The translations under genes were made by a program, and so were the position numbers. DNA of 64,000 nt from Guyparkeria halophila (lineage in GTDB: Bacteria > Pseudomonadota > Gammaproteobacteria > Halothiobacillales > Halothiobacillaceae): NCBI RefSeq assembly GCF_034479635.1, contig NZ_CP140153.1, forward strand, positions 1,433,501 through 1,497,500, read 5' to 3'. Shown piece by piece: positions 1 through 13,927 of this stretch. Each line of letters opens with the position of its first letter. Within the stretch, counting starts at the first letter, position 1. The notes below the pieces were generated by a model, which was given only the letters and a program-made list of their open reading frames with translations, searched no databases and had not been told where the DNA came from.

Positions 1-1224
1 CGCTCGATGGGCGCTCACGGTGTGACGTTCGCCGAGCCGAAGATCGACCTCGACAAGCTGCGCGGCTTCAAGGACAGCACCATCCAGAAGCTGACCGGCG
101 GCCTCGAGGCCCTCGCCAAGCAGCGCAACGTACAGATCGTGCGCGGCTACGGCCGCTTTATCGACCCGCACCACGTGAAGGTGGTCGACGACGAAGGCAA
201 CGAGACAGTGGTGCGGTACGAGCATTCGGTCGTCGCCGCCGGCTCGCAGCCGGTGAAGTTGCCCTTCATCCCGCACGACGATCCGCGGGTGATGGACTCG
301 ACCGATGCGCTCGAACTCGAGGAAGTGCCGGGCAAGATGCTGGTGATCGGCGGCGGCATCATCGGGCTGGAGATGGCCCAGGTCTACGATTCGCTCGGCG
401 CGGAAATCTCGGTGGTCGAGCTGGCCGACACCATCATCCCCGGGGCCGACAAGGATCTGACCCGCCCGCTCTTGAAGATCCTCAAGAAGCGCTACAAGGA
501 CATCTTCCTCGGCGCCAAGGTGACCAACGTCGAGGCCAAGAAGGACGGGCTGCACGTCACCTTCGAAGGCAAGAAGACGCCGGAAACGGCTGTTTTCGAT
601 CGGATTCTTGTCGCGGTCGGTCGGTCACCGAACGGCAAGAAGATCGATGCCGAAAAAGCCGGCGTCTCGGTGGACGATCGCGGCTTTATCGCCGTCGACG
701 AGCGGATGCGGACCAACGTCGAGCACATCCACGCCATCGGCGACGTGGTGGGCCAGCCGATGCTGGCGCACAAGGCGGTTCACGAGGGCAAGGTGGCCGC
801 CGAGGTCATCTGCGGCCTGCCGTCGGCGTTCACGCCGATGGGCATCCCCAGCGTCGCCTATACCGACCCGGAAGTCGCCTGGGCGGGCAAGACCGAAGAC
901 GAGCTCAAGGCCGAGGGTATCGAGTACGAGAAGGGCGCGTTCCCCTGGGCCGCCTCGGGCCGGTCGCTGAGCCTCGGCCGCGACGAAGGACTCACCAAGG
1001 CCCTGTTCTGCAAACAGACCCATCGTCTGCTGGGTGCGGGCATCGTCGGGCCCAATGCCGGCGAACTGATCGCGGAAGCGATGCTGGGGATCGAGATGGG
1101 CGCCGATATGGCCGACATTGGCCTGACCATCCACCCCCACCCCACCCTCTCGGAGACACTTGGGTTCGCCGCCGAGATGGCCGAAGGCACGATCACGGAT
1201 TTGCTACCGCCCAAGAAACGCTGA
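1..1224 (+). CDS. lpdA: Dihydrolipoyl dehydrogenase (E3), 3' part
   Basis: C-terminal 407 residues of the FAD-linked E3 that reoxidises dihydrolipoamide in 2-oxoacid dehydrogenase complexes. The reading frame is open to the first base, so the gene starts upstream. About 65 residues of the usual ~474 are missing, including the FAD-binding GxGxxG and the redox CxxxxC. Visible are the NAD-binding GGGIIGLE, the second FAD motif (HAIGDVVGQPMLAHKA) and the dimer-interface catalytic signature HPHPTLSE near the C-terminus. The substrate complex cannot be told because any E1/E2 genes lie outside the window. The next gene starts 27 bases on, so co-transcription is possible. Confidence 0.95.
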   Translation, partial: RSMGAHGVTFAEPKIDLDKLRGFKDSTIQKLTGGLEALAKQRNVQIVRGYGRFIDPHHVKVVDDEGNETVVRYEHSVVAAGSQPVKLPFIPHDDPRVMDSTDALELEEVPGKMLVIGGGIIGLEMAQVYDSLGAEISVVELADTIIPGADKDLTRPLLKILKKRYKDIFLGAKVTNVEAKKDGLHVTFEGKKTPETAVFDRILVAVGRSPNGKKIDAEKAGVSVDDRGFIAVDERMRTNVEHIHAIGDVVGQPMLAHKAVHEGKVAAEVICGLPSAFTPMGIPSVAYTDPEVAWAGKTEDELKAEGIEYEKGAFPWAASGRSLSLGRDEGLTKALFCKQTHRLLGAGIVGPNAGELIAEAMLGIEMGADMADIGLTIHPHPTLSETLGFAAEMAEGTITDLLPPKKR

Positions 1225-1251
1225 TCCAGCGCCGGCAAAGGGAGGTCGCCA

Positions 1252-2037
1252 GTGGAGTACTTGTTGTTCGCCATCCTCGGGATGGTCGGTGGCGTCGCGG
1301 CCGGCCTGCTCGGCATTGGTGGCGGGCTGATCATGGTGCCCGTGCTGCTGATGATCTTTCCGACCATCGGGATCAGCGGCCCCCATCTGGTGCATATCGC
1401 CATCGGCACCTCGCTGGCGGCGATCGTGTTTGCCTCGATCACCTCCGTCTACAGCCATCACCGGCACGGGGGCGTCCTCTGGGGCGTGTTCGCCCGGTTT
1501 GCGCCGGGGATGGCGCTCGGGGCGATACTGGGCTCGACCGTGGCGCACCACCTGCCCGGTGAGGTACTCAAGATCGTCTTCGGGGTACTCGAGATTGCCG
1601 TCGCCCTGCAGATGGCGTTCGGCAGGACGCCACCGGCCAGCCGACAGCTCCCGGGCATCGTTCCACTCACCGGGGTATCGAGCACCTTCGGGGCGATCGC
1701 GTCGATCATGGGCATGGGGGGCGGCGCGATGACGACCCCCTTCTTCCTCTACTGCAATATCACCGCCCGTAACGCCATTGCCACCAGTGCCTCATTGACC
1801 CTGCCAACCGCGTTGTTCGGCGCGGCGGGTTACGTCGTCAGCGGCTGGGCGATCGACGGTCTTCCGGACATGACGGCCGGCTATGTCTATCTGCCGGCAC
1901 TGGCCGGAATCGCCGTATTCTCGGTGCTTTTCGCCCCCATCGGTGCCAAACTCGCGCAGATACTGCCCGCCCTGGCACTCAAACGCATCTTCGCCTTCGT
2001 GCTGATGGGGCTGGGCATTCACATGATTCTTTCCTGA
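1252..2037 (+). CDS. TauE/SafE (TSUP) family membrane exporter
   Basis: Protein of 261 residues that is almost entirely hydrophobic, with about eight probable membrane helices. It shows the internal duplication of the TSUP/DUF81 family: a glycine-rich motif near the N-terminus (GLLGIGGGLIMVP) is echoed near residue 155 (SIMGMGGGAMTTP). Family members export sulfite, sulfoacetate or other sulfur/carbon anions; the substrate here cannot be inferred. The start is GTG at 1252, preceded by GGAGGT at 1241-1246. It follows lpdA closely on the same strand. Confidence 0.85.
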   Translation: MEYLLFAILGMVGGVAAGLLGIGGGLIMVPVLLMIFPTIGISGPHLVHIAIGTSLAAIVFASITSVYSHHRHGGVLWGVFARFAPGMALGAILGSTVAHHLPGEVLKIVFGVLEIAVALQMAFGRTPPASRQLPGIVPLTGVSSTFGAIASIMGMGGGAMTTPFFLYCNITARNAIATSASLTLPTALFGAAGYVVSGWAIDGLPDMTAGYVYLPALAGIAVFSVLFAPIGAKLAQILPALALKRIFAFVLMGLGIHMILS

Positions 2038-2100
2038 TCCCGAGTTGTTCCGGGTCCGATCCCGATCCGCTTTCGACCTCAGTCCTTCGGGGGCATCTGC

Positions 2101-2595
2101 ATGACACGCAAGAAACGCATCGCGGTCTATCCGGGCACTTTCGATCCGATCACCTACGGTCATGTCGATCTGGCGCAACGGGCCGCCCGGCTGTTCGACG
2201 AGGTGATCGTTGCGGTGGCCGGTGATTCGAGCAAGCACACCCTCTTTTCGCTGGAAAGGCGTCGGGCGCTGGCCGAACAGGCCATCGACGATGACACGGG
2301 CAGCATTCGCGTGGATTCGTTCGATGGCCTGCTGGTGGACTTTGCGGCCGAGGTGGGTGCCACCGCCCTGGTGCGAGGGCTGCGCGCCGTGAGTGACTTC
2401 GAGTATGAGATCCAGCTCGCTGCGATCAACCGACGGCTGAACAGCGAACTCGAGACCGTGTTCCTTTCCCCGGCCGAGGACCTCGGCTTCATCTCGTCGA
2501 GTATCGTGCGCGAACTGGCCCGATTGGGAGGCGACGTCACCGACTTCGTCCCGCCCGCCGTGGTGCAGGCTCTCAAGGAACCCCGGCGAGAATAG
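2101..2595 (+). CDS. coaD: Phosphopantetheine adenylyltransferase
   Basis: 164 residues, the usual size. It adenylylates 4'-phosphopantetheine to dephospho-CoA, the penultimate step of CoA synthesis. The nucleotidyltransferase signature is intact at the N-terminus: YPGTFDPITYGH contains the T/HxGH-type motif. The C-terminal ISSSIVREL matches the conserved ISSTxVR element. ATG start with a G-rich Shine-Dalgarno stretch just upstream. It precedes a ferredoxin gene, a common pairing in Gammaproteobacteria. Confidence 0.96.
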   Translation: MTRKKRIAVYPGTFDPITYGHVDLAQRAARLFDEVIVAVAGDSSKHTLFSLERRRALAEQAIDDDTGSIRVDSFDGLLVDFAAEVGATALVRGLRAVSDFEYEIQLAAINRRLNSELETVFLSPAEDLGFISSSIVRELARLGGDVTDFVPPAVVQALKEPRRE

Positions 2596-2644
2596 CGACG
2601 CACGTCGGCCTGATTTCCACCCATGGGGATGCGCCGGGAAATGA

Positions 2645-2995
<351 letters not shown>

Positions 2996-3020
2996 GGCCC
3001 GGCAAGCCTCGAGCCCAAGC

Positions 3021-3052
3021 AAAAAGCCCGCCGAGCATTCGGCGGGCTTTTT
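3021..3052. terminator. Bidirectional intrinsic terminator
   Basis: Perfect 14-bp stem (3021-3034 with 3039-3052) around a GCAT loop, with five A at one end and five T at the other. It can terminate both the rightward ferredoxin gene and the leftward serS/acyl-carrier-protein transcript. Confidence 0.92.
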
Positions 3053-3080
3053 ACGTTCTGGGCCCCCAGAACGGCCGACC

Positions 3081-5168
<2,088 letters not shown>

Positions 5169-5172
<4 letters not shown>

Positions 5173-8100
5173 GCAACGCACTCCTGATGCAGGTCCTGAA
5201 GCCGGTTGACGGTGACCGGCTGGTGCAGATATTTCAACGCCAGCGCCATCGCCTCGGCCCCCGCCAAGGTGGTGAAGTACGGGATGCGGTAATGCAGCGC
5301 CTCACGCCGGATCTCGTAGGAATCGCTACGCGATTGCTGGCTGTTCGAGGTGGTGTTCACGATCATCGCGATCTCGCGGTTCTTGATCATGTCGACCACG
5401 TTGGGCCGGCCTTCGGTCACCTTGTTGACCATGGTCACGGCCAGGCCGTTCTCGTCGAGAAAACGTGCCGTGCCACGCGTGGCGACCAGGGAGAAGCCCC
5501 ACTCCACCAACGCCTTGGCCACTGGCAGCATCCCCTTGTAGTCCTGCTTGCGCACAGAAATAAACGCCGTACCCGACAGCGGCAGGGAGTTGCTTGCCCC
5601 GGCCTGAGCCTTGGCGAAGGCCTCGCCGAATTCGCGGCCGACCCCCATGACCTCGCCGGTGGACTTCATCTCCGGGCCGAGCAGCGGGTCGACGCCGGCG
5701 AACTTGATGAACGGGAACACCGCCTCCTTGACCGAGTAGAACGGCGGAATACGCTCGGCGGTGATCCCCTGGCGCTTGAGGCTGACACCGGCCATCGTGC
5801 GGGCGGCTACCTGCGCCAACGGCACGCCGACCGCCTTCGAGACGAACGGCACGGTCCGAGACGCGCGTGGGTTGACCTCGATGATGAAGATCTCGTCGCC
5901 CTGGATCGCGACCTGGGTGTTCATCAGGCCGACGACGTTCAGCTCGCGCGCCATGGCCTTGATCTGTTCGCGGACACGATCCTGCACGGACCGCGGCACC
6001 GTGTACGGCGGCAGCGAGCAGGCCGAATCACCCGAGTGCACACCGGCCATCTCGATGTGTTCCATCAGACCGCCGATCACCACGTCCTCGCCATCACAGA
6101 CGGCGTCAATATCCATCTCGGTGGCGTCATCGAGGAACCGATCGAGCAGGACCGGCGACTCGTTGGAGACCTTGACCGCATCGCGGATATAGCGCTTGAG
6201 GCCGTCCTCGTCGTGGACGATCTCCATCGCGCGGCCACCCAGCACGTAGGAGGGGCGCACCACCAGCGGGTAGCCGATCTCGGCCGCCAGGTGAATGGCC
6301 TGGTCGGCCGATTTGGCGGTGCGGTTGGGCGGCTGCTTGAGATCCAGCTTGTGGATCATGTCCTGGAACCGCTCGCGGTCCTCGGCGCGATCAATCGCAT
6401 CCGGCGTGGTGCCGATGATCGGTGCACCGGCCTTTTCCAGATCGCGTGCCAGCTTGAGCGGCGTCTGACCGCCGAACTGCACCACGACGCCACGCGGCTG
6501 CTCGATCTCGATGATCTCGAGCACGTCCTCGAGCGTCAGGGACTCGAAGTACAGCCGGTCGGAGATGTCGTAGTCGGTCGAGACCGTCTCGGGGTTGCAG
6601 TTGACCATGATGGTCTCGTAACCGTCCTCGCGCAGGGCGAGCGCGGCGTGAACGCAGCAATAGTCGAACTCGATCCCCTGACCGATGCGGTTGGGCCCGC
6701 CGCCCAGGATCATGATCTTGTCGCGATTGGACGGCTCGGCCTCGCAGAACGGCTCGTAGGTCGAGTACATGTAGGCCGTGGAGGTCGGGAACTCCGCCGC
6801 ACAGGTATCGACCCGCTTGTAGACCGGGCGCACACCCAGGGCGTGGCGGTGCTTGCGCACGGTGCTTTCGGTCTCGTCGAGCAGCTTGGCCAGCCGCGCG
6901 TCCGAGAAACCCAGACGCTTGAGCTGGTACATCTGCCCGGTGCCCATTTCCTTGAGCCGCCCGCCACGCAGTGATTCCTCGGTCCGCACCAGGTGTTCGA
7001 TCTGCCGGAGGAACCACGGATCGATGAACGAGTGACGGTGAATGCGCTCGAGGTCGAAGCCATGGCGGAAGGCGTCGGCGACATACCAGAGCCGATCGGC
7101 ACCCGGCGAGTGCAGCTCGCGCACCAGCCGATCCTCGATGTCGTCGTCGGACAGGCTGCCTTCCAGCACCTCGTCCAGGCCGTCCCGCCCGATTTCCAGG
7201 CCACGCAGCCCCTTCTGCAGGGATTCGCTGAACGTCCGGCCGATCGACATCACCTCGCCTACCGACTTCATCTGCGTCGTGAGGCGGTCGTTGGCCGCCG
7301 GGAACTTCTCGAAGGTGAAACGCGGGATCTTGGTGACCACGTAGTCGATGGTCGGCTCGAACGAGGCCGGGGTCGCGCCACTGGTGATGTCGTTCTTCAA
7401 CTCGTCGAGCGTGTAGCCGATGGCGAGCTTGGCGGCGACCTTGGCGATCGGGAAACCGGTGGCCTTGGAAGCGAGCGCGGACGAACGCGACACCCGCGGA
7501 TTCATCTCGATGACGATCATGTCGCCGTTCGCCGGGTTGACCGCGAACTGCACGTTCGAGCCACCGGTTTCCACCCCGATCTTGCGCAGCACCGCGAGCG
7601 AGGCGTTGCGCATCACCTGATATTCCTTGTCGGTCAGGGTCTGTGCCGGGGCGACCGTGATCGAGTCACCCGTGTGCACGCCCATCGGATCAAGGTTCTC
7701 GATCGAGCAGATGATGATGGAGTTGTCGTTCTTGTCGCGCACGACCTCCATCTCGTATTCCTTCCAGCCGAGCACCGACTGTTCGATCAACAACTCGTTG
7801 GTCGGCGAGAGGTCCAGCCCGCGACGAACCAGTTCCTCGTATTCCTCGCGGTTGTAGGCGATGCCGCCCCCGGTGCCGCCCATGGTGAACGACGGGCGAA
7901 TGATCGCCGGAAAGCCGATCTCGACCTGCGCGGCTACCGCGGCATCGAAGGTATGCACCACGGTCGAGAGCGGGGTCGACAGGCCGATCTCGGTCATCGC
8001 GTCCTTGAAGCGGTCGCGGTCCTCGGCCATGTCGATGGCGTCCTGGCTCGCGCCGATCAGCTCGCAGCCGAACCGGTCGAGCACGCCGTGCCGGTAGAGA

Positions 8101-8402
8101 TCCAATGCGCAGTTGAGCGCGGTCTGACCGCCCATGGTCGGCAGGACGGCATCCGGCCGCTCCTTTTCGATGATGGCACCGACGGCCTCCCAGGTGATCG
8201 GCTCGATGTAGGTCGCATCGGCCATCTCCGGGTCGGTCATGATGGTCGCCGGGTTCGAGTTGATCAGGATGACCCGCAGGCCCTCCTCGCGCAGCGCCTT
8301 GCAGGCCTGGGCACCGGAATAGTCGAACTCGCAGGCCTGACCGATCACGATCGGCCCCGCGCCGATGATCAACACACTTTGAATATCGTTTCTCTTTGGC
8401 AT
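5169..8402 (-). CDS. carB: Carbamoyl-phosphate synthase, large subunit
   Basis: 1077 residues, full length. It has two homologous ATP-grasp halves that make carboxyphosphate and then carbamoyl phosphate from ammonia delivered by CarA. The C-terminal MGS-like allosteric domain covers roughly the last 140 residues. Visible are the N-terminal GxG ([16 protein letters not shown]) and its repeat in the second half ([16 protein letters not shown]), and paired ATP-grasp motifs ([17 protein letters not shown] and [16 protein letters not shown]). It is separated from carA by 54 bases and overlaps greA by four. Confidence 0.99.
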
Positions 8403-8456
8403 GCTCGACTCACCTGCCAGCCGCGGCTGGGCAGTTGGTTGTTCTGGAAAGGCGGC

Positions 8457-9611
8457 TCAGCGACGGGCGTCGATGCTCTCGACGAACTGATCGAACAGCA
8501 GGTCGAGGTCATGCGGCCCGGGACTCGCCTCGGGGTGGCCCTGGAAGCTGAAGGCCGGACAGTCGGTACGACGGATGCCCTGCAGGCTGCCGTCGAACAG
8601 AGACCGATGCGTGGCCTCGAGATGGGCCGGCAGGCTGTCCTCCTCGACCGCGAAGCCGTGGTTCTGGCTGGAGATCAGCACACGCTTGCTGGCGATATCC
8701 TGGACCGGGTGGTTCGCACCATGGTGGCCGAACTTCATCTTGCTGGTCTTCGCACCGCTGGCCAGTGCCAGCAGCTGGTGCCCCAGGCAGATGCCGAACA
8801 GGGGGATGCCGGTCTCGAGAACGCGCTCGATGTCACCGATCGCCTTGGTGCAGGCGGCCGGATCGCCGGGGCCATTGCCGACCAGGATGCCGTCGGGCTT
8901 GGCCGCCAACAGCTCATCGACCGGCGTATCGGCCGGGAACAGCGTGATGCGGCAACCGCGATCGACCAGTTTTCTGAGGATGTTCTGCTTGAAGCCGTAG
9001 TCGTAGGCGACGACGTGCCGGGATGGTTCGGGACGGGCCGAGCCATCCACCCACCAGGAGCCCTCGGCCCATTCGCGCACCGCTCGGGTGCCGACTTCGG
9101 GGATCAGGTCCATGCCGGCCAGCCCCGCGAAGGCCTGTGCCTTCTCGACCGCGGCGGTCGCGTCAAGATCGTCGCCGGCCACGATGCAGCCCTTCATGGC
9201 CCCCTGGTCGCGCAGGCGCCGTGTCAGCTCACGGGTGTCGATCTCGGCGATGGCGACCACGCCATGCTCGCGGCAGTACGTTTCGAGAGACTGTTCGCCG
9301 CGCCAGGAACTCATCTGGCCGGAATCGCGGACCACGAGACCGGCGACGTGTACCGCGTCGGATTCGGCGTCTTCGGCATTGGTGCCGACATTGCCGATGT
9401 GCGGGTACGTGAGGGTCACGATCTGACGGCAGTAGGACGGGTCCGTGAGAATCTCCTGATAGCCCGTCATCGCGGTGTTGAACACCACCTCGCCCACCGA
9501 CTCGCCATCGGCCCCGATGGAGGTGCCGTAAAAAACGCTCCCGTCTTCAAGAGCCAGGAGCGCCGTGTTGGCCGGGAGCCCGGTGTTCGCGTCTGAGACC
9601 GTGCTATCCAA
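8457..9611 (-). CDS. carA: Carbamoyl-phosphate synthase, small (glutaminase) subunit
   Basis: Glutamine amidotransferase subunit supplying ammonia to CarB. The class I GATase nucleophile is in [14 protein letters not shown], with the His/Glu of the triad in [11 protein letters not shown] near the C-terminus. The frame stays open far upstream, but family alignment and a GGGGGAAAG ribosome site favour a TTG start at 9611, giving 384 residues (E. coli 382). A start further upstream would swallow the promoter and leader hairpin described separately. Confidence 0.95.
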   Translation of the reverse strand: MDSTVSDANTGLPANTALLALEDGSVFYGTSIGADGESVGEVVFNTAMTGYQEILTDPSYCRQIVTLTYPHIGNVGTNAEDAESDAVHVAGLVVRDSGQMSSWRGEQSLETYCREHGVVAIAEIDTRELTRRLRDQGAMKGCIVAGDDLDATAAVEKAQAFAGLAGMDLIPEVGTRAVREWAEGSWWVDGSARPEPSRHVVAYDYGFKQNILRKLVDRGCRITLFPADTPVDELLAAKPDGILVGNGPGDPAACTKAIGDIERVLETGIPLFGICLGHQLLALASGAKTSKMKFGHHGANHPVQDIASKRVLISSQNHGFAVEEDSLPAHLEATHRSLFDGSLQGIRRTDCPAFSFQGHPEASPGPHDLDLLFDQFVESIDARR

Positions 9612-9676
9612 GAACTTTCCCCCACAGAATTGTCGTGTCGCCCCGCCCGAGTTGGCGCTGGCCGCCGAGGCAGCCG

Positions 9677-9698
9677 GCGCCCCTCGGTTTCGGGGCGC
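9677..9698 (-). promoter_or_regulatory. Hairpin at the 5' end of the carA leader
   Basis: Perfect 7-bp stem GCGCCCC/GGGGCGC (9692-9698 with 9677-9683) around an 8-base loop. It sits at the transcription start predicted from the upstream -10 box (about 9693), about 66-86 bases before the carA TTG start. It could stabilise the message 5' end or be regulatory; no known riboswitch is recognised. Confidence 0.5.
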
Positions 9699-9699
9699 A

Positions 9700-9729
9700 A
9701 TTATGACTGAAACGCCCCGATGCTGTCCA
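9700..9729 (-). promoter_or_regulatory. Predicted sigma-70 promoter of carAB
   Basis: Read on the minus strand: -35 TGGACA (9729-9724), 18-base spacer, -10 CATAAT (9705-9700). Five of six bases match consensus in each box. The spacer overlaps one arm of an 11-bp inverted repeat, AACGCCCCGAT/ATCGGGGCGTT (9711-9721 with 9746-9756), which may terminate dapB transcription or bind a regulator. Confidence 0.65.
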
Positions 9730-9789
9730 CGGCACAAGGCGTCTGATCGGGGCGTTCACCGAGCCACCCTCACCCGGTTTGCCGCCAAA

Positions 9790-10626
<837 letters not shown>

Positions 10627-10681
10627 TTAGGTTGCGATGGGTTCTGGTTGCGAATGCGGCGAAGTCTACCAACCCGCATGG

Positions 10682-11227
10682 TTAGAGCTTGAAAAAGCCG
10701 GCCCGATAGTGGGACAGCTCGGCCACCGACCCCCGAATGTCGTCCATTGCCTGGTGATTGGAGTTCTTGCGGTAACCGGCCAACACCTCGGGCTGCCAGC
10801 GGCGTGCCAGTTCCTTGATGGTGGAGACATCGAGGTTGCGGTAGTGGAAATACGCCTCCAGCTCCGGCATCAACCGGGCAAGAAAGCGCCGATCCTGGCA
10901 AATGCTGTTGCCGCACATCGGCGACTTCCCTTCCGGGACGTACTGGCGGAGAAAGTCCAGCGTTCGGGTCTCGCCGCAACGCAGGTCACAGTCGCTTTGC
11001 CGCACGCGTTCGATCAGCCCGCTCTGACCATGCACCCGCTGGTTCCACTCGTCCATACCGGCGAGTTTCGCCTCGGGCTGGTGAATGGCGACCACCGGTC
11101 CCTCGGCAAGCACGTTCAGGTGCTTGTCGGTCACCAGGGTGGCAATCTCGATAATGGTGTCTCGGACCGGATCGAGCCCGGTCATCTCGAGATCGATCCA
11201 GATCAGATTGTCTTCCGGGGCGTGCAT
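10682..11227 (-). CDS. orn: Oligoribonuclease
   Basis: 181 residues. DEDDh 3'-5' exoribonuclease that degrades 2-5 nt RNA (and pGpG) to mononucleotides. Exo I motif [10 protein letters not shown] is near residue 12, and the last motif, [11 protein letters not shown], carries the His and Asp. ATG start preceded by AGGAGAGAG. First gene of the leftward block; divergent from mgtE. Confidence 0.97.
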   Translation of the reverse strand: MHAPEDNLIWIDLEMTGLDPVRDTIIEIATLVTDKHLNVLAEGPVVAIHQPEAKLAGMDEWNQRVHGQSGLIERVRQSDCDLRCGETRTLDFLRQYVPEGKSPMCGNSICQDRRFLARLMPELEAYFHYRNLDVSTIKELARRWQPEVLAGYRKNSNHQAMDDIRGSVAELSHYRAGFFKL

Positions 11228-11421
11228 GGACTCTCTCCTTTTGATGGCAACCGTGGCAAGCGAGGCGCCGAGAAGCCTAGCACGTCAATGCAAGCGCGCA
11301 GGCGCGCTGCACCCATTCCACCCTGCCCGCAGGCCGATGGTGTCCGCTATACTGGCCGCCGGTTCATCCATCCTCGATGGCAGGCACCACCTACCATCGA
11401 ATTGTCCGGATTTCGCCCTTC

Positions 11422-12855
11422 ATGCCCGAACTCACTGACATTGATCGCCAGGAAGAGCTTGATTCGCTGATCCACGAGATCCGCGACACGCTCTCCGAGG
11501 AGACGAGAACCGGTCTGGGCAGCGAGGAAGGGGAAGGATTCGCCCCCCTGTCGGATCTGGCCAAGCATGATCTGGCGCAGCTGGCGCAAAAGATCGAACG
11601 ACTCCATGCCGCCGACGTGGCCAAGGTGCTCGAATCCCTGCCGCAGGACGAGCGCCTGGTCATCTGGGATCTGGTTCACTCCGATCGCGACGGCGAGGTG
11701 TTGCTCGAGGTCTCGGATTCGGTCCGGGACACCCTGATCGAGGTGATGGACCGCGAGGAGATCCTCAACGCCGCCTCCACGCTCGATACCGACGAACTCG
11801 CCGACCTGGCCCCCGATCTCCCCGAAGGAATGATGCAGGACGTCTTCACCGCCCTGCCAATCGACGATCGCGAGAAGCTGCGCTTCGTCATGTCCTACGA
11901 CGAGGACACCATCGGCGCGCTGATGGACTTCGACCTGGTCACCGTACGGGGCGACGTCACCATCGAGGTCGCCCTTCGCTACCTGCGGCGGATGGATTCC
12001 CTGCCCGATCACACCGACAAGCTGTTCGTCACCGATCGCGACGGCTTGTTCGAGGGCGTGATCCATTTGAAAACACTGCTGCTCAACGACCCGGAAACCG
12101 TGGTGGCCGACGTGATGGAAGCCGATGCGGTGCGATTTCACCCCGAGGACAAGGCGCGTGATGGCGCGGATGCCTTCGAGCGTTACGACCTGGTCAGTGC
12201 CCCGGTGGTCGACGAGGTCGACCGATTGGTCGGCCGGGTCACGATCGACGCGGTGGTCGACTTCATTCGCGAGTCTTCCGACGAGGAGCGACTCTCCCAG
12301 GTGGGCCTGAGCGAGGAAGAGGACATCTTCGCCCCAGTGCGCAAGTCGGTGAAGAACCGTGCCCCCTGGCTGGCCGTGAATCTCGTCACCGCGATCGTCG
12401 CCGCCCAGGTCATTGGCCTGTTCGAGGGCTCGATCCAGGAGCTGGTGGCGCTGGCCGTCCTGATGCCGATCGTTGCCGGCATGGGCGGTAACGTCGGCAA
12501 CCAGACCATCACCATGATCGTGCGGGAACTGGCTTTCCGGAAGCTCGGTGGCGGCGATATCCGCCTGCTCTACGGCAAGGAGCTCAAGGTCGCGTTGATC
12601 AACGGCATCGTCTGGGGCGGGATCCTCGGCCTGGTCACCTTCCTGATGTACCAGAATCCCGGGGTGTCCGCGGTCATGGTCGCGGCGGTAAGCCTCAACT
12701 TCCTGAGTGCGGCGTTCTTCGGTGTCACGATCCCCATCCTGCGCACCCGAATGGGCCGCGACCCGGCGCTGGGCAGCGCGGTGATGATCACGGCGATTAC
12801 CGACTCGGGCGGTTTCTTCATCTTCCTGGGGCTCGCCACCCTCTTCCTGCTCTGA
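11422..12855 (+). CDS. mgtE: MgtE-type magnesium channel/transporter
   Basis: 477 residues from the ATG at 11422; an in-frame ATG at 11377 would add 15 residues, and neither has a convincing ribosome site. Order: N-terminal superhelical MgtE domain, tandem CBS pair (about residues 140-260) that senses cytosolic Mg2+, then five membrane helices from about residue 325. The pore-lining conserved segment GMGGNVGNQTITMIVRELAF is present. A TATACT (-10-like) lies at 11348-11353, without a clear -35. The leader is too short for a classical Mg2+ riboswitch. Confidence 0.93.
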   Translation: MPELTDIDRQEELDSLIHEIRDTLSEETRTGLGSEEGEGFAPLSDLAKHDLAQLAQKIERLHAADVAKVLESLPQDERLVIWDLVHSDRDGEVLLEVSDSVRDTLIEVMDREEILNAASTLDTDELADLAPDLPEGMMQDVFTALPIDDREKLRFVMSYDEDTIGALMDFDLVTVRGDVTIEVALRYLRRMDSLPDHTDKLFVTDRDGLFEGVIHLKTLLLNDPETVVADVMEADAVRFHPEDKARDGADAFERYDLVSAPVVDEVDRLVGRVTIDAVVDFIRESSDEERLSQVGLSEEEDIFAPVRKSVKNRAPWLAVNLVTAIVAAQVIGLFEGSIQELVALAVLMPIVAGMGGNVGNQTITMIVRELAFRKLGGGDIRLLYGKELKVALINGIVWGGILGLVTFLMYQNPGVSAVMVAAVSLNFLSAAFFGVTIPILRTRMGRDPALGSAVMITAITDSGGFFIFLGLATLFLL

Positions 12856-12961
12856 GCGAGGCCGGGTATTTCATGACATCCACGCCCCGTCGCTTGCCGC
12901 CTGTCCACCGGATATCCTGCGCGATCATCACGCCGATACATGAAACGTCGGGGCTAGCGGC

Positions 12962-13927
12962 ATGACGCGGAAGATTCGTCTGAGCAAGCAGCAACAACGC
13001 CACATCGACCGCCGACGGCGAGTCGACGACCAGACGGATACCTCGCTGGCCCCCGGAATCGTGGTGACCCATCACGGTCACGACCTGCTGATCGAGGACA
13101 GCGATCACCAACTCCACCGCGGTCGGGCCCGACGGACAGTAGGTCGCCTGACCACCGGCGATCGCATCCGCTGGCATTGTGACGAGCAGGGCAACGTGAT
13201 GATCGAGCAGCGCGAGGATCGTCGCAACCTGCTGATCCGTCCCGATGCCTACGGCAAGAAGAAAATGATGGCCGCCAACATCGATCAGGTGCTGGTCATC
13301 ACCTCGGTGCTGCCCTGGATGAATCCCGACGTGGTCGAACGCACCCTGGTGGCCGTTTTTGCCCTGCCGGCCACGCCGGTGATCGTGCTCAACAAGGCCG
13401 ACCTCCTGCCCGGTCTGGCAGCCGACGAGCGCCGCGCCATCGAGGGAAACATCGCCCTGTGGGAATCGCTGGGGTTCGAGGTCATTCGCACCTCGGTGAA
13501 GTCCGGCGAGGGCATCGAGCTGCTGCGTGCCCGGCTCCACGAGCAGGTCACGCTGATGGTGGGGTTGTCCGGGGTGGGCAAAACGTCCTTGTCACGGGAG
13601 GTCACCCCCAGTGCCGATCAGGCGGCCATCGGCGAAATATCGACGTTCAACCGCGAAGGCACCCACACCACGCGCGCCAGCACGCTCTACCGGTTTCCGG
13701 ATGGCGACGGCGGGCTGATCGACGCCCCCGGTGTGCGGGATTTCCCGGTCGAGGAGGTGCCCTCAACCGCGCTGGAAGACGGCTTCCCCGAGATACACGC
13801 CGCCTCGGCTTACTGCCGTTTCAATGACTGTCGTCACATCAACGAACCCGGGTGCGCGGTGCGGGCGGCCGTGGCCGACGGCGACATCCTCGAACGCCGG
13901 CTCGAGCAGTATCAGGCAATGCGCTAG
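12962..13927 (+). CDS. rsgA: Ribosome small-subunit GTPase RsgA
   Basis: 321 residues. GTPase that matures the 30S subunit. The circular permutation typical of the family is visible: G4 (LNKADLLPG) precedes G1 (GLSGVGKTSL), then G3 (DAPG). The N-terminal OB fold precedes the GTPase, and the C-terminal zinc site shows C...C-H...C (YCRFNDCRHINEPGC). The protein ends quickly after the zinc domain: its stop codon TAG (13925-13927) lies inside the left arm of a long inverted-repeat element, so the original C-terminus may have been altered. Confidence 0.96.
   Translation: MTRKIRLSKQQQRHIDRRRRVDDQTDTSLAPGIVVTHHGHDLLIEDSDHQLHRGRARRTVGRLTTGDRIRWHCDEQGNVMIEQREDRRNLLIRPDAYGKKKMMAANIDQVLVITSVLPWMNPDVVERTLVAVFALPATPVIVLNKADLLPGLAADERRAIEGNIALWESLGFEVIRTSVKSGEGIELLRARLHEQVTLMVGLSGVGKTSLSREVTPSADQAAIGEISTFNREGTHTTRASTLYRFPDGDGGLIDAPGVRDFPVEEVPSTALEDGFPEIHAASAYCRFNDCRHINEPGCAVRAAVADGDILERRLEQYQAMR

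Noticed and set aside
6993-9596. Long open frame of 867 codons opposite carB and carA
   Set aside because: A composition shadow: in GC-rich genes the antisense frame aligned with third positions stays open. The translation has no recognisable domain, and carA/carB are certain.
9612-9737. N-terminal extension of CarA
   Set aside because: The frame is open, but a longer start would overlap the predicted promoter and leader hairpin, and CarA homologues begin near residue 1 of the 384-residue form.
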